Part shown: positions 7,400 through 12,768 of the stretch, one piece after another | Layout: every line of letters starts with the position of its first letter | Position numbering within the stretch: the first letter of the stretch is position 1 | Assembly (NCBI GenBank): GCA_964492495.1 | Contig: CAZBKJ010000032.1 | Coordinates: 1 to 13,109, forward strand | Direction: 5' to 3' | DNA: 13,109 nt | Source of the DNA: CAZBKJ01 sp964492495 | GTDB lineage: Bacteria > Patescibacteriota > Microgenomatia > UBA1400 > UBA12028 | Position numbers and translations under genes: made by a program | Notes under the pieces: generated by a model | Told to the model about the DNA's origin: nothing | Seen by the model: the letters and a program-made list of their open reading frames with translations, nothing else | The model's database searches: none

Positions 7400-8053
7400 A
7401 TGGATCTTTTCGGACTCGCAGTCACAGATTTTTTTTCAATCCTCTTCTTTCTTATTCCAGGATTTGTTGCACTTCAGTTTTACTATTATCTTTCCCCTGC
7501 TCGTGATCCTTCAGATTTCCAACGAATTACGTTGGCGGTCATGATTTCGACACTTTCAAATTGGATCGTTACTGTGCTATTACAAATAGTTCCTGTTGGC
7601 GTTTGGATACTGCCTCACTCCGGACAGTATCCCATCGCATTTTTAGCACTCTCATCAGTATTTGGATCACTAGGTATGTTGGGTTGGGTCGTACTGTTAA
7701 AGAACGTTGAATTTCAACGACTAAGTAAGCGAATCTTTGATGTAGATATTTATCCTCAAGGAAAATTGTGGAATAACTTTTTTCATATTCCGGCGTTTAG
7801 TGTGGTGAAAGTATTTCTCAGCAACGGTATTGTGTATGTTGGCCAAGTCGGTAGAGCTTCTACTGATCCAAACGATAAACCGCAAGAGCTCTTATTGCTC
7901 TCACCGATGTACTTTGATCAAACGCAAAAAATATCCACAAAAATTGAGGAAACACAAAGTGTTCTAGTTTCCAGCGACCACATCGTCTCAATAGAGTTGA
8001 TTGAAGAGAAAGAAGCAAAGCAACTGTACAATATTGACATTGTCCAAGCTTAA
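7400..8053 (+). CDS. Multi-pass membrane protein with cytosolic C-terminal domain (DUF6338-like)
   Basis: A 217-residue protein with about three membrane helices in its first 105 residues (around 11-32, 42-64 and 77-100) and a soluble C-terminal domain from about residue 110. The soluble part has a beta-rich pattern (FSVVKVFLSNGIVYVGQVGR, then the LLLLSPMYF stretch). The layout, with IPGFVAL in helix 1 and a C-terminal domain carrying a G-x-V-Y-x-G-like turn, resembles DUF6338 proteins, whose function is unknown; this comparison is from memory and needs a profile search. A weak GGTGG precedes the ATG by three bases. Its TAA overlaps the TAA of the convergent glycosidase in the palindrome TTAA (8050-8053). 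Confidence 0.72.
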   Translation: MDLFGLAVTDFFSILFFLIPGFVALQFYYYLSPARDPSDFQRITLAVMISTLSNWIVTVLLQIVPVGVWILPHSGQYPIAFLALSSVFGSLGMLGWVVLLKNVEFQRLSKRIFDVDIYPQGKLWNNFFHIPAFSVVKVFLSNGIVYVGQVGRASTDPNDKPQELLLLSPMYFDQTQKISTKIEETQSVLVSSDHIVSIELIEEKEAKQLYNIDIVQA

Positions 8054-9033
8054 TTGTTTGCACTGAGCAGGTCTCTGTACACATCGTACGCCACCGTTGG
8101 CTTTCCATCTTTGTCCAAGAATGAAAATGGTGCAAATGTTCCTGGTGCTCCCTGCAGTAAAAATGGAGTGACCGCCACAATGCGCTCATCTTTGCTCCAA
8201 ATATTCTCAAAAGCATGTGTGTAGTACGACTTCACTTTGAGATCCGTAAGTGCGTTTTGGTTCCAGCCGGTTTCCGTAATATAGACTGGAAATTCTTTTT
8301 GTGTATAGGTTTTGAGGAATGCCAGTTCATTCTCGTAGCCTCGCAACGAGTTCTGTCCAATCCGAGTGGGTGCAGCGGCAAATGCAGGGTTGGGATATGA
8401 ATGTGAGTTCCATGCATCAAAGTGCTCTAGGAGTTCTGGTTTATGTGCTAAAGCAACTTTCCAGTAGGAAAACGCTTCCATGGTGCCGTTTCGTCCATCA
8501 GCAGCCAGATCCATCGCGGCTGGTAAGACCGTGTATGTTTTTGCTTCGGTATTAAACCACTGTGCCCCAAACAGTGAGATTTCTGCAAAGCTGGTCGGAG
8601 TGATTGCCCCACCCCATTCTTTGGCGTGATTGGGTTCATTAAATAAAATGACGGTCAGTTCTGGCCTATGCCATTCAAGGCTTGAGAGAAATGTGGATGT
8701 TTTGACAATATCTCCCTTGGTAGGAACTGCCCATGCTTGATGTTCAAAACGGGTGACGAGTCGAAGGAGTGGTCTGATTTTGAGTCTGTGGCACTCATCA
8801 AAGAATTTCTGCCACTCTGCTTTCTTTTCAAGATCACCAAGGGTAAATGGAACCGTGACAAACTTGTCCTTGTCATCTCCATGATCCAAAAGAGCATTGG
8901 CTTGTGGAAGTTCTCCCGGGCCCAGAATATGGATTCCAAGGATCTCTCCCTTGGCTTGTACTTGAGAGGACAGGGTGAAAAATGAGGACAGGAGAAGTCC
9001 TAGTGTGAGGGCAAAAATCACAGACGTTCTCAT
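8050..9033 (-). CDS. Secreted TIM-barrel glycoside hydrolase
   Basis: A 327-residue exported glycosidase of the clan GH-A type. The first 27 residues are a clear signal peptide (MRTS, a hydrophobic core, SSQVQA then KGE). Two clan signatures follow: FNEPN with Glu133 as the likely acid/base, and YITETGWN with Glu254 as the likely nucleophile, at the ends of strands 4 and 7. AWNSHSYPN (207-215) fits a strand 6 substrate-binding motif. A longer frame reaches 9180, but its extra 49 residues run through the divergent promoter region and would bury the signal peptide, so the start at 9033 is chosen; TATACT sits seven bases before that ATG. The GH family (for example GH39- or GH5-like) and the substrate cannot be decided by eye. 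Confidence 0.86.
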   Translation of the reverse strand: MRTSVIFALTLGLLLSSFFTLSSQVQAKGEILGIHILGPGELPQANALLDHGDDKDKFVTVPFTLGDLEKKAEWQKFFDECHRLKIRPLLRLVTRFEHQAWAVPTKGDIVKTSTFLSSLEWHRPELTVILFNEPNHAKEWGGAITPTSFAEISLFGAQWFNTEAKTYTVLPAAMDLAADGRNGTMEAFSYWKVALAHKPELLEHFDAWNSHSYPNPAFAAAPTRIGQNSLRGYENELAFLKTYTQKEFPVYITETGWNQNALTDLKVKSYYTHAFENIWSKDERIVAVTPFLLQGAPGTFAPFSFLDKDGKPTVAYDVYRDLLSANN

Positions 9034-9039
9034 GAGGTT

Positions 9040-9045
9040 AGTATA
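9040..9045 (-). promoter_or_regulatory. Leaderless-type -10 of the glycosidase gene
   Basis: TATACT on the minus strand (9045-9040) ends seven bases before the A of the ATG at 9033. A weak TTTATT lies 17 bases upstream (9068-9063). No Shine-Dalgarno sequence is present between the -10 and the ATG, so the transcript is predicted to begin at the start codon. Confidence 0.5.
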
Positions 9046-9072
9046 GTCTTTTCCTTGCCAAAAATAAAGACC

Positions 9073-9102
9073 TATAATAGAATCACCCTCACTATAAGGA
9101 GA
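9073..9102 (+). promoter_or_regulatory. -10 element and ribosome binding site before the small membrane protein genes
   Basis: TATAAT at 9073-9078 is a perfect -10 hexamer; the upstream -35 is poor. It is followed by AAGGAGA at 9096-9102, a strong Shine-Dalgarno sequence four bases before the ATG at 9107. The predicted leader is about 22 bases. This is a conventional promoter and RBS, back-to-back with the leaderless-type promoter of the glycosidase within 73 bases. Confidence 0.6.
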
Positions 9103-9106
9103 ACCT

Positions 9107-9367
9107 ATGGCAGACCAAGAAAATAAGAAAGTTAAAAAGGCGTACACGGCTGAGGCATTGGCAGTGGTTTCACTGATCATGGCATCAGGTTTCGCTGGTG
9201 CAGCATTTCAAAATGTCATGGCACAATCCTATATAAGCGACATTGAGATACTTCGTGTTCTCAAAGAACAATTAAGAGGTGAATCTATTGCGTTTGCAGC
9301 CTTTCTTGTTGCGTTTCTTTCCTCAGCCTATTCTTTGGTTTCTGGTGAAAAAGAGAAAAGAAATTAA
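9107..9367 (+). CDS. Hypothetical small membrane protein, two helices
   Basis: An 86-residue protein with a charged N-terminus (MADQENKKVKK), a first membrane helix at about residues 15-38 and a second at about 60-80, ending in a charged KEKRN tail. Both ends are therefore predicted cytosolic. The strong Shine-Dalgarno AAGGAGA fixes the start. It is the first of three consecutive genes for short two-helix membrane proteins on this strand, 20 bases before the next. I do not recognise the family and no catalytic residues are apparent. Confidence 0.75.
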   Translation: MADQENKKVKKAYTAEALAVVSLIMASGFAGAAFQNVMAQSYISDIEILRVLKEQLRGESIAFAAFLVAFLSSAYSLVSGEKEKRN

Positions 9368-9387
9368 TAGTCCAACAGCAAACCACT

Positions 9388-9795
9388 ATGAATACAAACA
9401 AAGAAATTGTTGAGCTTCCAGAACAGGTACAAACAAAAATCGGTGAATTGACGAGATTTTTGGATGAAAATGAAGAGAAACTTTCGCATGATACGTACAC
9501 TATTCTCGTATCAGTTTTGAATGATGTTCAAATGAGAGAATACAAACGTTCGAAGGTAAGCACACATACACATTACCTCTTATACGCACTGATTATTGCA
9601 TGTATCGTCTCTGGAGGTATTGAGCTTCAAAAAGAAAATTTCGATGGCGTTATGGATGCGGTTTCTGTACTGTTTGGTGCGACTGTTTTGAGATTCCTTT
9701 CAGGAGTCGTGAGTGACAGTAGACTACGCCAAATGATCAAAGATATTGAAATTCCCATGTCTGCTGTTGCTGCGCAAATTAAAGAGAAAAAATAA
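9388..9795 (+). CDS. Hypothetical membrane protein with helical cytosolic N-terminus
   Basis: A 135-residue protein. Residues 1-58 are soluble, charged and helical (two helices by pattern, around 8-30 and 33-57). Two membrane segments follow, near residues 66-82 and 88-112, and then a charged, helical C-terminal tail (MIKDIEIPMSAVAAQIKEKK). The soluble-helix, two-helix-membrane, helix layout is seen in several effector-type membrane modules, but no known family is recognised here. No Shine-Dalgarno sequence precedes the ATG, which suggests coupling to the upstream gene 20 bases away. Confidence 0.74.
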   Translation: MNTNKEIVELPEQVQTKIGELTRFLDENEEKLSHDTYTILVSVLNDVQMREYKRSKVSTHTHYLLYALIIACIVSGGIELQKENFDGVMDAVSVLFGATVLRFLSGVVSDSRLRQMIKDIEIPMSAVAAQIKEKK

Positions 9796-9799
9796 AAGC

Positions 9800-9805
9800 T
9801 ATACC
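9800..9805 (+). promoter_or_regulatory. Possible short-leader -10 before the 98-residue gene
   Basis: TATACC ends eight bases before the ATG at 9813, and no Shine-Dalgarno sequence is present. The geometry matches the other leaderless-type sites, but the hexamer is weaker and no -35 is visible; the gene may simply be read through from upstream. Confidence 0.25.
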
Positions 9806-9812
9806 ACATCCC

Positions 9813-10109
9813 ATGAACACGAGAAGTCCCGAAATCCTTCGCCATCAAGATGCTTGGATCCGATTTGTACGTTTGTGGTCTGCTGTATTGATTCCACAAT
9901 CATTTATTCCCTATATTTTAACAAAGGCGACTGAAAAGCTTCCCACTATTGATGTGTCAGTCAAGATGGCAATGCAATCAGAATCAGGAACTGAATCACT
10001 TCTACTCGTTCCTCTAGTCTTTTTCGTATTAACTGGTATTACTCACTTCAAGCATCTCCAGCTTCGGGAAGAAATATTTCAAACAGAAAATATTTTGTAC
10101 AGAGACTAA
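9813..10109 (+). CDS. Hypothetical small membrane protein, two helices
   Basis: A 98-residue protein with two hydrophobic segments, about residues 20-41 (LWSAVLIPQSFIPYIL) and 63-80 (SLLLVPLVFFVLTGITHF), separated by a loop of about 20 residues and followed by a charged tail (KHLQLREEIFQTENILYRD). It follows the 135-residue gene by 17 bases and converges on trpS with nine bases between stops; no terminator hairpin is visible there. Function unknown. With the two genes before it, it forms a run of three short membrane proteins that could act together. Confidence 0.7.
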   Translation: MNTRSPEILRHQDAWIRFVRLWSAVLIPQSFIPYILTKATEKLPTIDVSVKMAMQSESGTESLLLVPLVFFVLTGITHFKHLQLREEIFQTENILYRD

Positions 10110-10118
10110 TCACGGTAG

Positions 10119-11171
10119 TTACGACAGTCCCATTTTTTCTCTGACTTCTTTGCAGGTTGCTGTAGCAATCATCCGTGCTTTTTCATTTCCTTCTTTGATC
10201 ACTGTATCGACGTAGTCTGAATTTGCTTCCAATTCTTTTCTTTTTTCCTGAAGTGGTGCAAGTTCTGTGTAGATAGCTTCAGATATTTCTGATTTTATTT
10301 CTCCGTATCTCAAAGCCGGACTGTTTTGATCTAGGTACATTTTTTCATACGATGCTCTTTTTTCTTTGCCGAGAAAAAGTTCAACAAATTCAAAGATAGT
10401 AGCGGTACCTTTTTGAGTTGTTGTGTGTGCTACTTCATATTTTTCTACTTTTTCAGGATTCATCGGTGCTTTCTGAAACTCATCGATATTTCCCTTTCCC
10501 GAATCAGTTGGAATCTTTGCAACTTTTTTTCGAATTGTTTCCAAGTCATCAGTCAGATTGATAAAACTTCCCTCTACAGTTTTGCTCATCTTCCCTTCAC
10601 CGGTGAGTGATGGAACATACTCTCCTTTGGTCGCAAAGCGTTTTGGTTCTGGAAAATCAGTTCCAAAGTCTTGGTTCATTCTGCGTGCAATTTCACGACT
10701 CACTTCTAAGTGTGGTTCTTGATCGATTCCCACAGGGACAAGTCCTGCTTTATACACCAAGATATCTGCACTCATCAAAATCGGGTAATTGAGCAGTGCC
10801 ATCGTGGCGTGCTCAGGGTACTGCTTTACCTTGTCTTTGAAGGTTGGCAGATGTTGCATCTTGGCGATCGTGACAACTGATGAGAAGTAGAATGCGAGTT
10901 CTAGGTGTGAGTTCACTTCTGATTGCTGAAACAAAATGGATTTTTCCGGATCAAGTCCTGCTGCCAAGTAATCGATGATCACTTCTCGTCGGTTTTTTTG
11001 CAACTCTTCTTTTTTGTATGGAGTGGTGAGTGTATGCACGTCAGCCACCATGTACAAAGTTTCGTAGTCTGGATCATTTTGCAGCTCCAGCATCCCTTTG
11101 ACTGCACCTAAATAGTTTCCTAAATGAAGTCGTCCGGTTGCTCGAATGCCTGATAATACTCGTTTTTTCAT
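10119..11171 (-). CDS. trpS: Tryptophanyl-tRNA synthetase
   Basis: A 350-residue class I aminoacyl-tRNA synthetase that charges tRNA(Trp) with tryptophan using ATP. The HIGH-type signature is GRLHLGNYLGA (HLGN at 16-19) and the KMSKS-type signature is GKMSKT (193-198). Family stretches ADILVYKA (135-142) and VPVGIDQEPHLE (145-156) belong to the Trp and ATP site. The length is close to the usual 325-350 for bacterial TrpRS. A strong AAGGAG lies seven bases before the ATG, and the ATG overlaps the TGA of the upstream deacylase gene (ATGA, 11168-11171). It is the last gene of the GNAT-deacylase-trpS operon, which is preceded by a Trp-codon-rich attenuator, so expression is probably tied to charged tRNA(Trp) levels. 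Confidence 0.97.
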   Translation of the reverse strand: MKKRVLSGIRATGRLHLGNYLGAVKGMLELQNDPDYETLYMVADVHTLTTPYKKEELQKNRREVIIDYLAAGLDPEKSILFQQSEVNSHLELAFYFSSVVTIAKMQHLPTFKDKVKQYPEHATMALLNYPILMSADILVYKAGLVPVGIDQEPHLEVSREIARRMNQDFGTDFPEPKRFATKGEYVPSLTGEGKMSKTVEGSFINLTDDLETIRKKVAKIPTDSGKGNIDEFQKAPMNPEKVEKYEVAHTTTQKGTATIFEFVELFLGKEKRASYEKMYLDQNSPALRYGEIKSEISEAIYTELAPLQEKRKELEANSDYVDTVIKEGNEKARMIATATCKEVREKMGLS

Positions 11172-11827
11172 AGTAACTCCTTATTGTACTGTATCTTTCT
11201 GGCTTTTAGCCCGTATATTCCTTCTCGTTTATATGCTTGTTCACCTGCAAGGACAGGATAAAAGTATTCTTCCCCTTCTGACTGTACAACAAAATTTGTA
11301 TAGTCTCCTGGTCTAGCAATCACATCGTATACTTCGTACACAGTGCATTCAGCAGCCTTGTTTTGTTCCCGTAGCCGGTCTCGAATACGAAGCGTTTCTG
11401 CAAATGATCGCGGATCATGATGTTTTCCCACCTCAACGGATATGCCATCGCGAACGTTGATAAGAGCGTGTCCTTTTTTTATGTTGTGCTTCATATATAC
11501 CACATGCATACACCCAAGTTGTGAGGCTACTAGTATGTTTTTTTTGTCCACGACAATGCAAAATGGAGGGCTTTCACAAGAAAATGTATGAAAGTCGATC
11601 ACAAAAGCATCGGTTGGAATTGTTTCCAAAAGCTTTCTTGCTTGTTGTTCTTCAATCGTATTCCCTTCAGTTGCAAACGACGCATTCAAATCACGTTCAA
11701 TGAATCGTATCCCCCGCGAAACTGCCTGGGGGTTGGCAATGATCGGAGCCTCCCCCACACTCGCGAGTGCAAGTGCGGGAAGGATCTCATCTCCATGAAT
11801 GGCGGTGACAAACATAGTGTTGTTCAT
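11168..11827 (-). CDS. Aspartoacylase/AstE-like zinc deacylase
   Basis: A 219-residue protein of the succinylglutamate desuccinylase/aspartoacylase family, an M14-related zinc hydrolase group that removes acyl groups from N-acyl amino acids. Visible parts of the active site: HGDE with zinc ligands His11 and Glu14, NPQA (32-35), the ERDLN carboxylate-binding motif (44-48), DFH with the third ligand His80, VEVG with the general-base Glu132, and YPVLAGEQAY near the C-terminus. It is shorter than human aspartoacylase (about 310). A frame extends to 11881, but an AGGAA site precedes the ATG at 11827 and that ATG follows the upstream stop directly (TAATATG), so this start is chosen. Related mammalian aminoacylase-3 prefers N-acetyl aromatic amino acids, which makes a link to tryptophan through trpS possible. 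Confidence 0.83.
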   Translation of the reverse strand: MNNTMFVTAIHGDEILPALALASVGEAPIIANPQAVSRGIRFIERDLNASFATEGNTIEEQQARKLLETIPTDAFVIDFHTFSCESPPFCIVVDKKNILVASQLGCMHVVYMKHNIKKGHALINVRDGISVEVGKHHDPRSFAETLRIRDRLREQNKAAECTVYEVYDVIARPGDYTNFVVQSEGEEYFYPVLAGEQAYKREGIYGLKARKIQYNKELL

Positions 11828-11828
11828 A

Positions 11829-12459
11829 TTAGTTCCTGTGTGGGTTGGTGTATAAAAGATGAAACAGCAGAACAAAAGCATCCCCTGCTTCTTGGCTCAT
11901 ATGATCATAGTTTGATTGGATTGCTTCATCAGTTACTCTGGGTGGAAGATCCTTGGTCAGCGTTTGGCCGTAACAGCCAGTAATCAGTCTTCGTTCGAGT
12001 TCATACGACAAGAAATCCTGCGAACCTTGAATCTTTCGCAAGGTATGATGCAGACCTTTTTCAACGATGGGATTTTGGGTTCTGGTAAACAGAACTGGAA
12101 GCTTGTCTTTTGTTGCACTGCCTACGGAAGTCTCTGTCATCTGTGAGTAGATTCCCCGTCCCTTGAAGTCGTCATGGATAGCGACCCCAGCCAAATAGCT
12201 TCCGGTCTCATCGGGGAGTGTTGGATCCTTGAGGATATTTTTGGGTGAGCCAATGACAGTGGTACTAAAACCAACAATCCTGTCATCAAGTCTTGCGACA
12301 AGGACGCTATTCCCGCCAAAGATGCTCCCGAGTATCTTCAAGATCGAACTCTGGTCGGTTAAATGCACTCTGCACACACGCATGGATGGCTTGCACAATG
12401 ATCCCTAAGTCATCTGCGGTGACATCTGTATATTCTTGTATTTTGATTGCTTCATTCAT
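11829..12459 (-). pseudogene. GNAT N-acetyltransferase, interrupted by a frameshift
   Basis: Two frames together make one GNAT-family acetyltransferase. The N-terminal 49 residues (MNEAIKIQEY... to EHLWR) run from 12459 in one frame and hit TAG at 12309-12307; the rest (NSVLVARLDDRIVGF onward, 160 residues) continues in another frame to 11829. Dropping one G from the GGG at 12314-12312 joins them as HLWR-NSVLVAR, giving about 209 residues. The acetyl-CoA-binding motif A is present: GVAIHDDFKGRGIYSQM, with the K/RGxG loop near residue 98 of the joined protein. An AAGGAAAA site seven bases before the ATG confirms the start. It may be a real lesion, a phase-variable site or a base-calling error in a short G run. 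First gene of the operon with the deacylase, one base apart, and trpS. Substrate unknown. Confidence 0.68.
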
Positions 12460-12482
12460 AGTATTTTCCTTTTTTTTGTAGT

Positions 12483-12507
12483 AAAAAACCCGCATCTATT
12501 GGCGGGC
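12483..12507 (-). terminator. Intrinsic terminator of the attenuator (3:4 hairpin)
   Basis: On the minus strand CCCGC (12506-12502), loop of eight, GCGGG (12493-12489), then six T (12488-12483). A flanking G-U and A-U pair can extend the stem to seven. It lies 24 bases before the GNAT start and after the leader peptide, so it would end transcription before the operon. The stem is also symmetric on the plus strand, but no plus-strand gene runs into it and the T-run is better on the minus strand. Confidence 0.8.
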
Positions 12508-12566
12508 TATTCTTTTTTTGTCTGTAAAAAAACACACTAGAAGCCCCGCCAACTATTTGTAGCGAG
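12483..12566 (-). promoter_or_regulatory. Tryptophan attenuator: competing RNA pairings before the trpS operon
   Basis: Three mutually exclusive pairings can be drawn in the minus-strand leader. Segment 1 (CTCGCTA, 12566-12560) pairs with segment 2 (TGGCGGG, 12551-12545), seven pairs including two G-U, eight-base loop. Segment 2 (TTGGCGGG, 12552-12545) pairs perfectly with segment 3 (CCCGCCAA, 12506-12499), eight pairs plus a flanking G-U: the antiterminator. Segment 3 (CCCGC, 12506-12502) pairs with segment 4 (GCGGG, 12493-12489) before TTTTTT: the terminator. Segment 1 begins immediately after the tandem Trp codons of the leader peptide (12572-12567), so a ribosome stalled there would cover it and free segment 2. 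A ribosome at the TAG (12539-12537) would cover segment 2 and allow termination. Pairings are read by eye; energies were not computed. Confidence 0.82.
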
Positions 12567-12599
12567 CCACCAAGAATGGGTGAAGATAATCATTTTCAT
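12537..12599 (-). CDS. Trp-rich leader peptide of the trpS operon
   Basis: A 20-codon open frame, ATG at 12599 to TAG at 12539-12537. It begins MKMIIFTHSWW and ends with a further Trp: three Trp in 20 residues, two of them adjacent at codons 10-11 (TGG TGG, 12572-12567) and one at codon 17. The design recalls the E. coli trp leader peptide ([14 protein letters not shown]), whose tandem Trp codons lie at the same positions. It has no function expected of the peptide itself; translation speed across the Trp codons sets which RNA hairpin forms. There is no Shine-Dalgarno sequence and the -10 ends nine bases before the ATG, so initiation is probably on a nearly leaderless message. Codon 17 lies inside segment 2 of the attenuator. 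Confidence 0.8.
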   Translation of the reverse strand: MKMIIFTHSWWLATNSWRGF

Positions 12600-12607
12600 A
12601 CAAAGAA

Positions 12608-12616
12608 AGTATATCA
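12608..12616 (-). promoter_or_regulatory. Extended -10 promoter of the trpS operon leader
   Basis: TGATATACT on the minus strand (12616-12608) is an extended -10 with TATACT. The position for a -35, 17 bases upstream, reads TTTTTA, which is weak. The leader peptide ATG starts nine bases downstream, so the message should begin one or two bases before it. Start of transcription near 12601 gives a leader of about 140 bases to the GNAT ATG and an attenuated product of about 118 bases. Confidence 0.6.
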
Positions 12617-12625
12617 CAAGCGCTG

Positions 12626-12643
12626 AGGGATAAAAAAATCCCT
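12626..12643. repeat. 18-base inverted repeat over the -35 region
   Basis: AGGGAT (12626-12631), six A, ATCCCT (12638-12643): perfect six-base arms around a six-base A/T centre. The centre coincides with the -35 position of the trpS-operon leader promoter. It could be a repressor or activator site, or a DNA bend. It is upstream of the predicted transcript, so it is not part of the attenuator RNA. Confidence 0.45.
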
Positions 12644-12733
12644 GGCGGGCACGCTAGACGGATCCAACGTGTCCACCAAGGACTTCACTTCCCAAAGAAT
12701 ACCAGAACACGAAGGAAAAACAAAGGGGCAAAG

Positions 12734-12762
12734 TTGACTGCTGCTCCTTTTTTTACTAGGAT
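12734..12762 (+). promoter_or_regulatory. Sigma70-type promoter of the right-edge small gene
   Basis: TTGACT (12734-12739), 17-base spacer, TAGGAT (12757-12762): the best full promoter in the window. The -10 ends seven bases before the A of the ATG at 12769, so the transcript is predicted to begin at the start codon. No Shine-Dalgarno sequence could be in the message. Between 12460 and 12768 no gene other than the leader peptide is supported; the stretch 12644-12733 between the two divergent promoters shows only short repeats. Confidence 0.65.
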
Positions 12763-12768
12763 GCGGGT

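Noticed and set aside
9034..9180. Longer start for the glycosidase at 9180
   Set aside because: The extra 49 residues would place the signal peptide inside the protein and overlap the divergent gene and its promoter; the ATG at 9033 has a -10 at the right distance.
11828..11881. Longer start for the aspartoacylase-like gene at 11881
   Set aside because: The extra 18 residues overlap the upstream gene, are not part of the family, and the ATG at 11827 has an AGGAA site and follows the previous stop directly.
12307..12325. Programmed +1 frameshift in the GNAT gene, like prfB
   Set aside because: CATCTTTGGC recalls the prfB site TATCTTTGAC, but the codon after CTT is TGG and not a stop, no upstream Shine-Dalgarno-like element is placed for it, and a single-base indel in GGG is simpler.
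12309..12398. Independent start of the second GNAT frame at 12398
   Set aside because: The first 29 residues of that frame are an out-of-frame reading of the true N-terminal part and show no GNAT pattern; conservation begins at NSVLVAR.
12483..12520. Terminator of a plus-strand gene
   Set aside because: The hairpin is symmetric, but the gene to its left is on the minus strand, and the T-run directly after the stem lies on the minus strand.
12541..12734. T-box riboswitch for trpS
   Set aside because: GGTGGCTCGC near 12570 faintly resembles the T-box core GGTGGNACCGCG, but it lacks a residue, the leader from the promoter to the terminator is too short for a specifier stem, and the peptide frame with its matching hairpins explains the region better.
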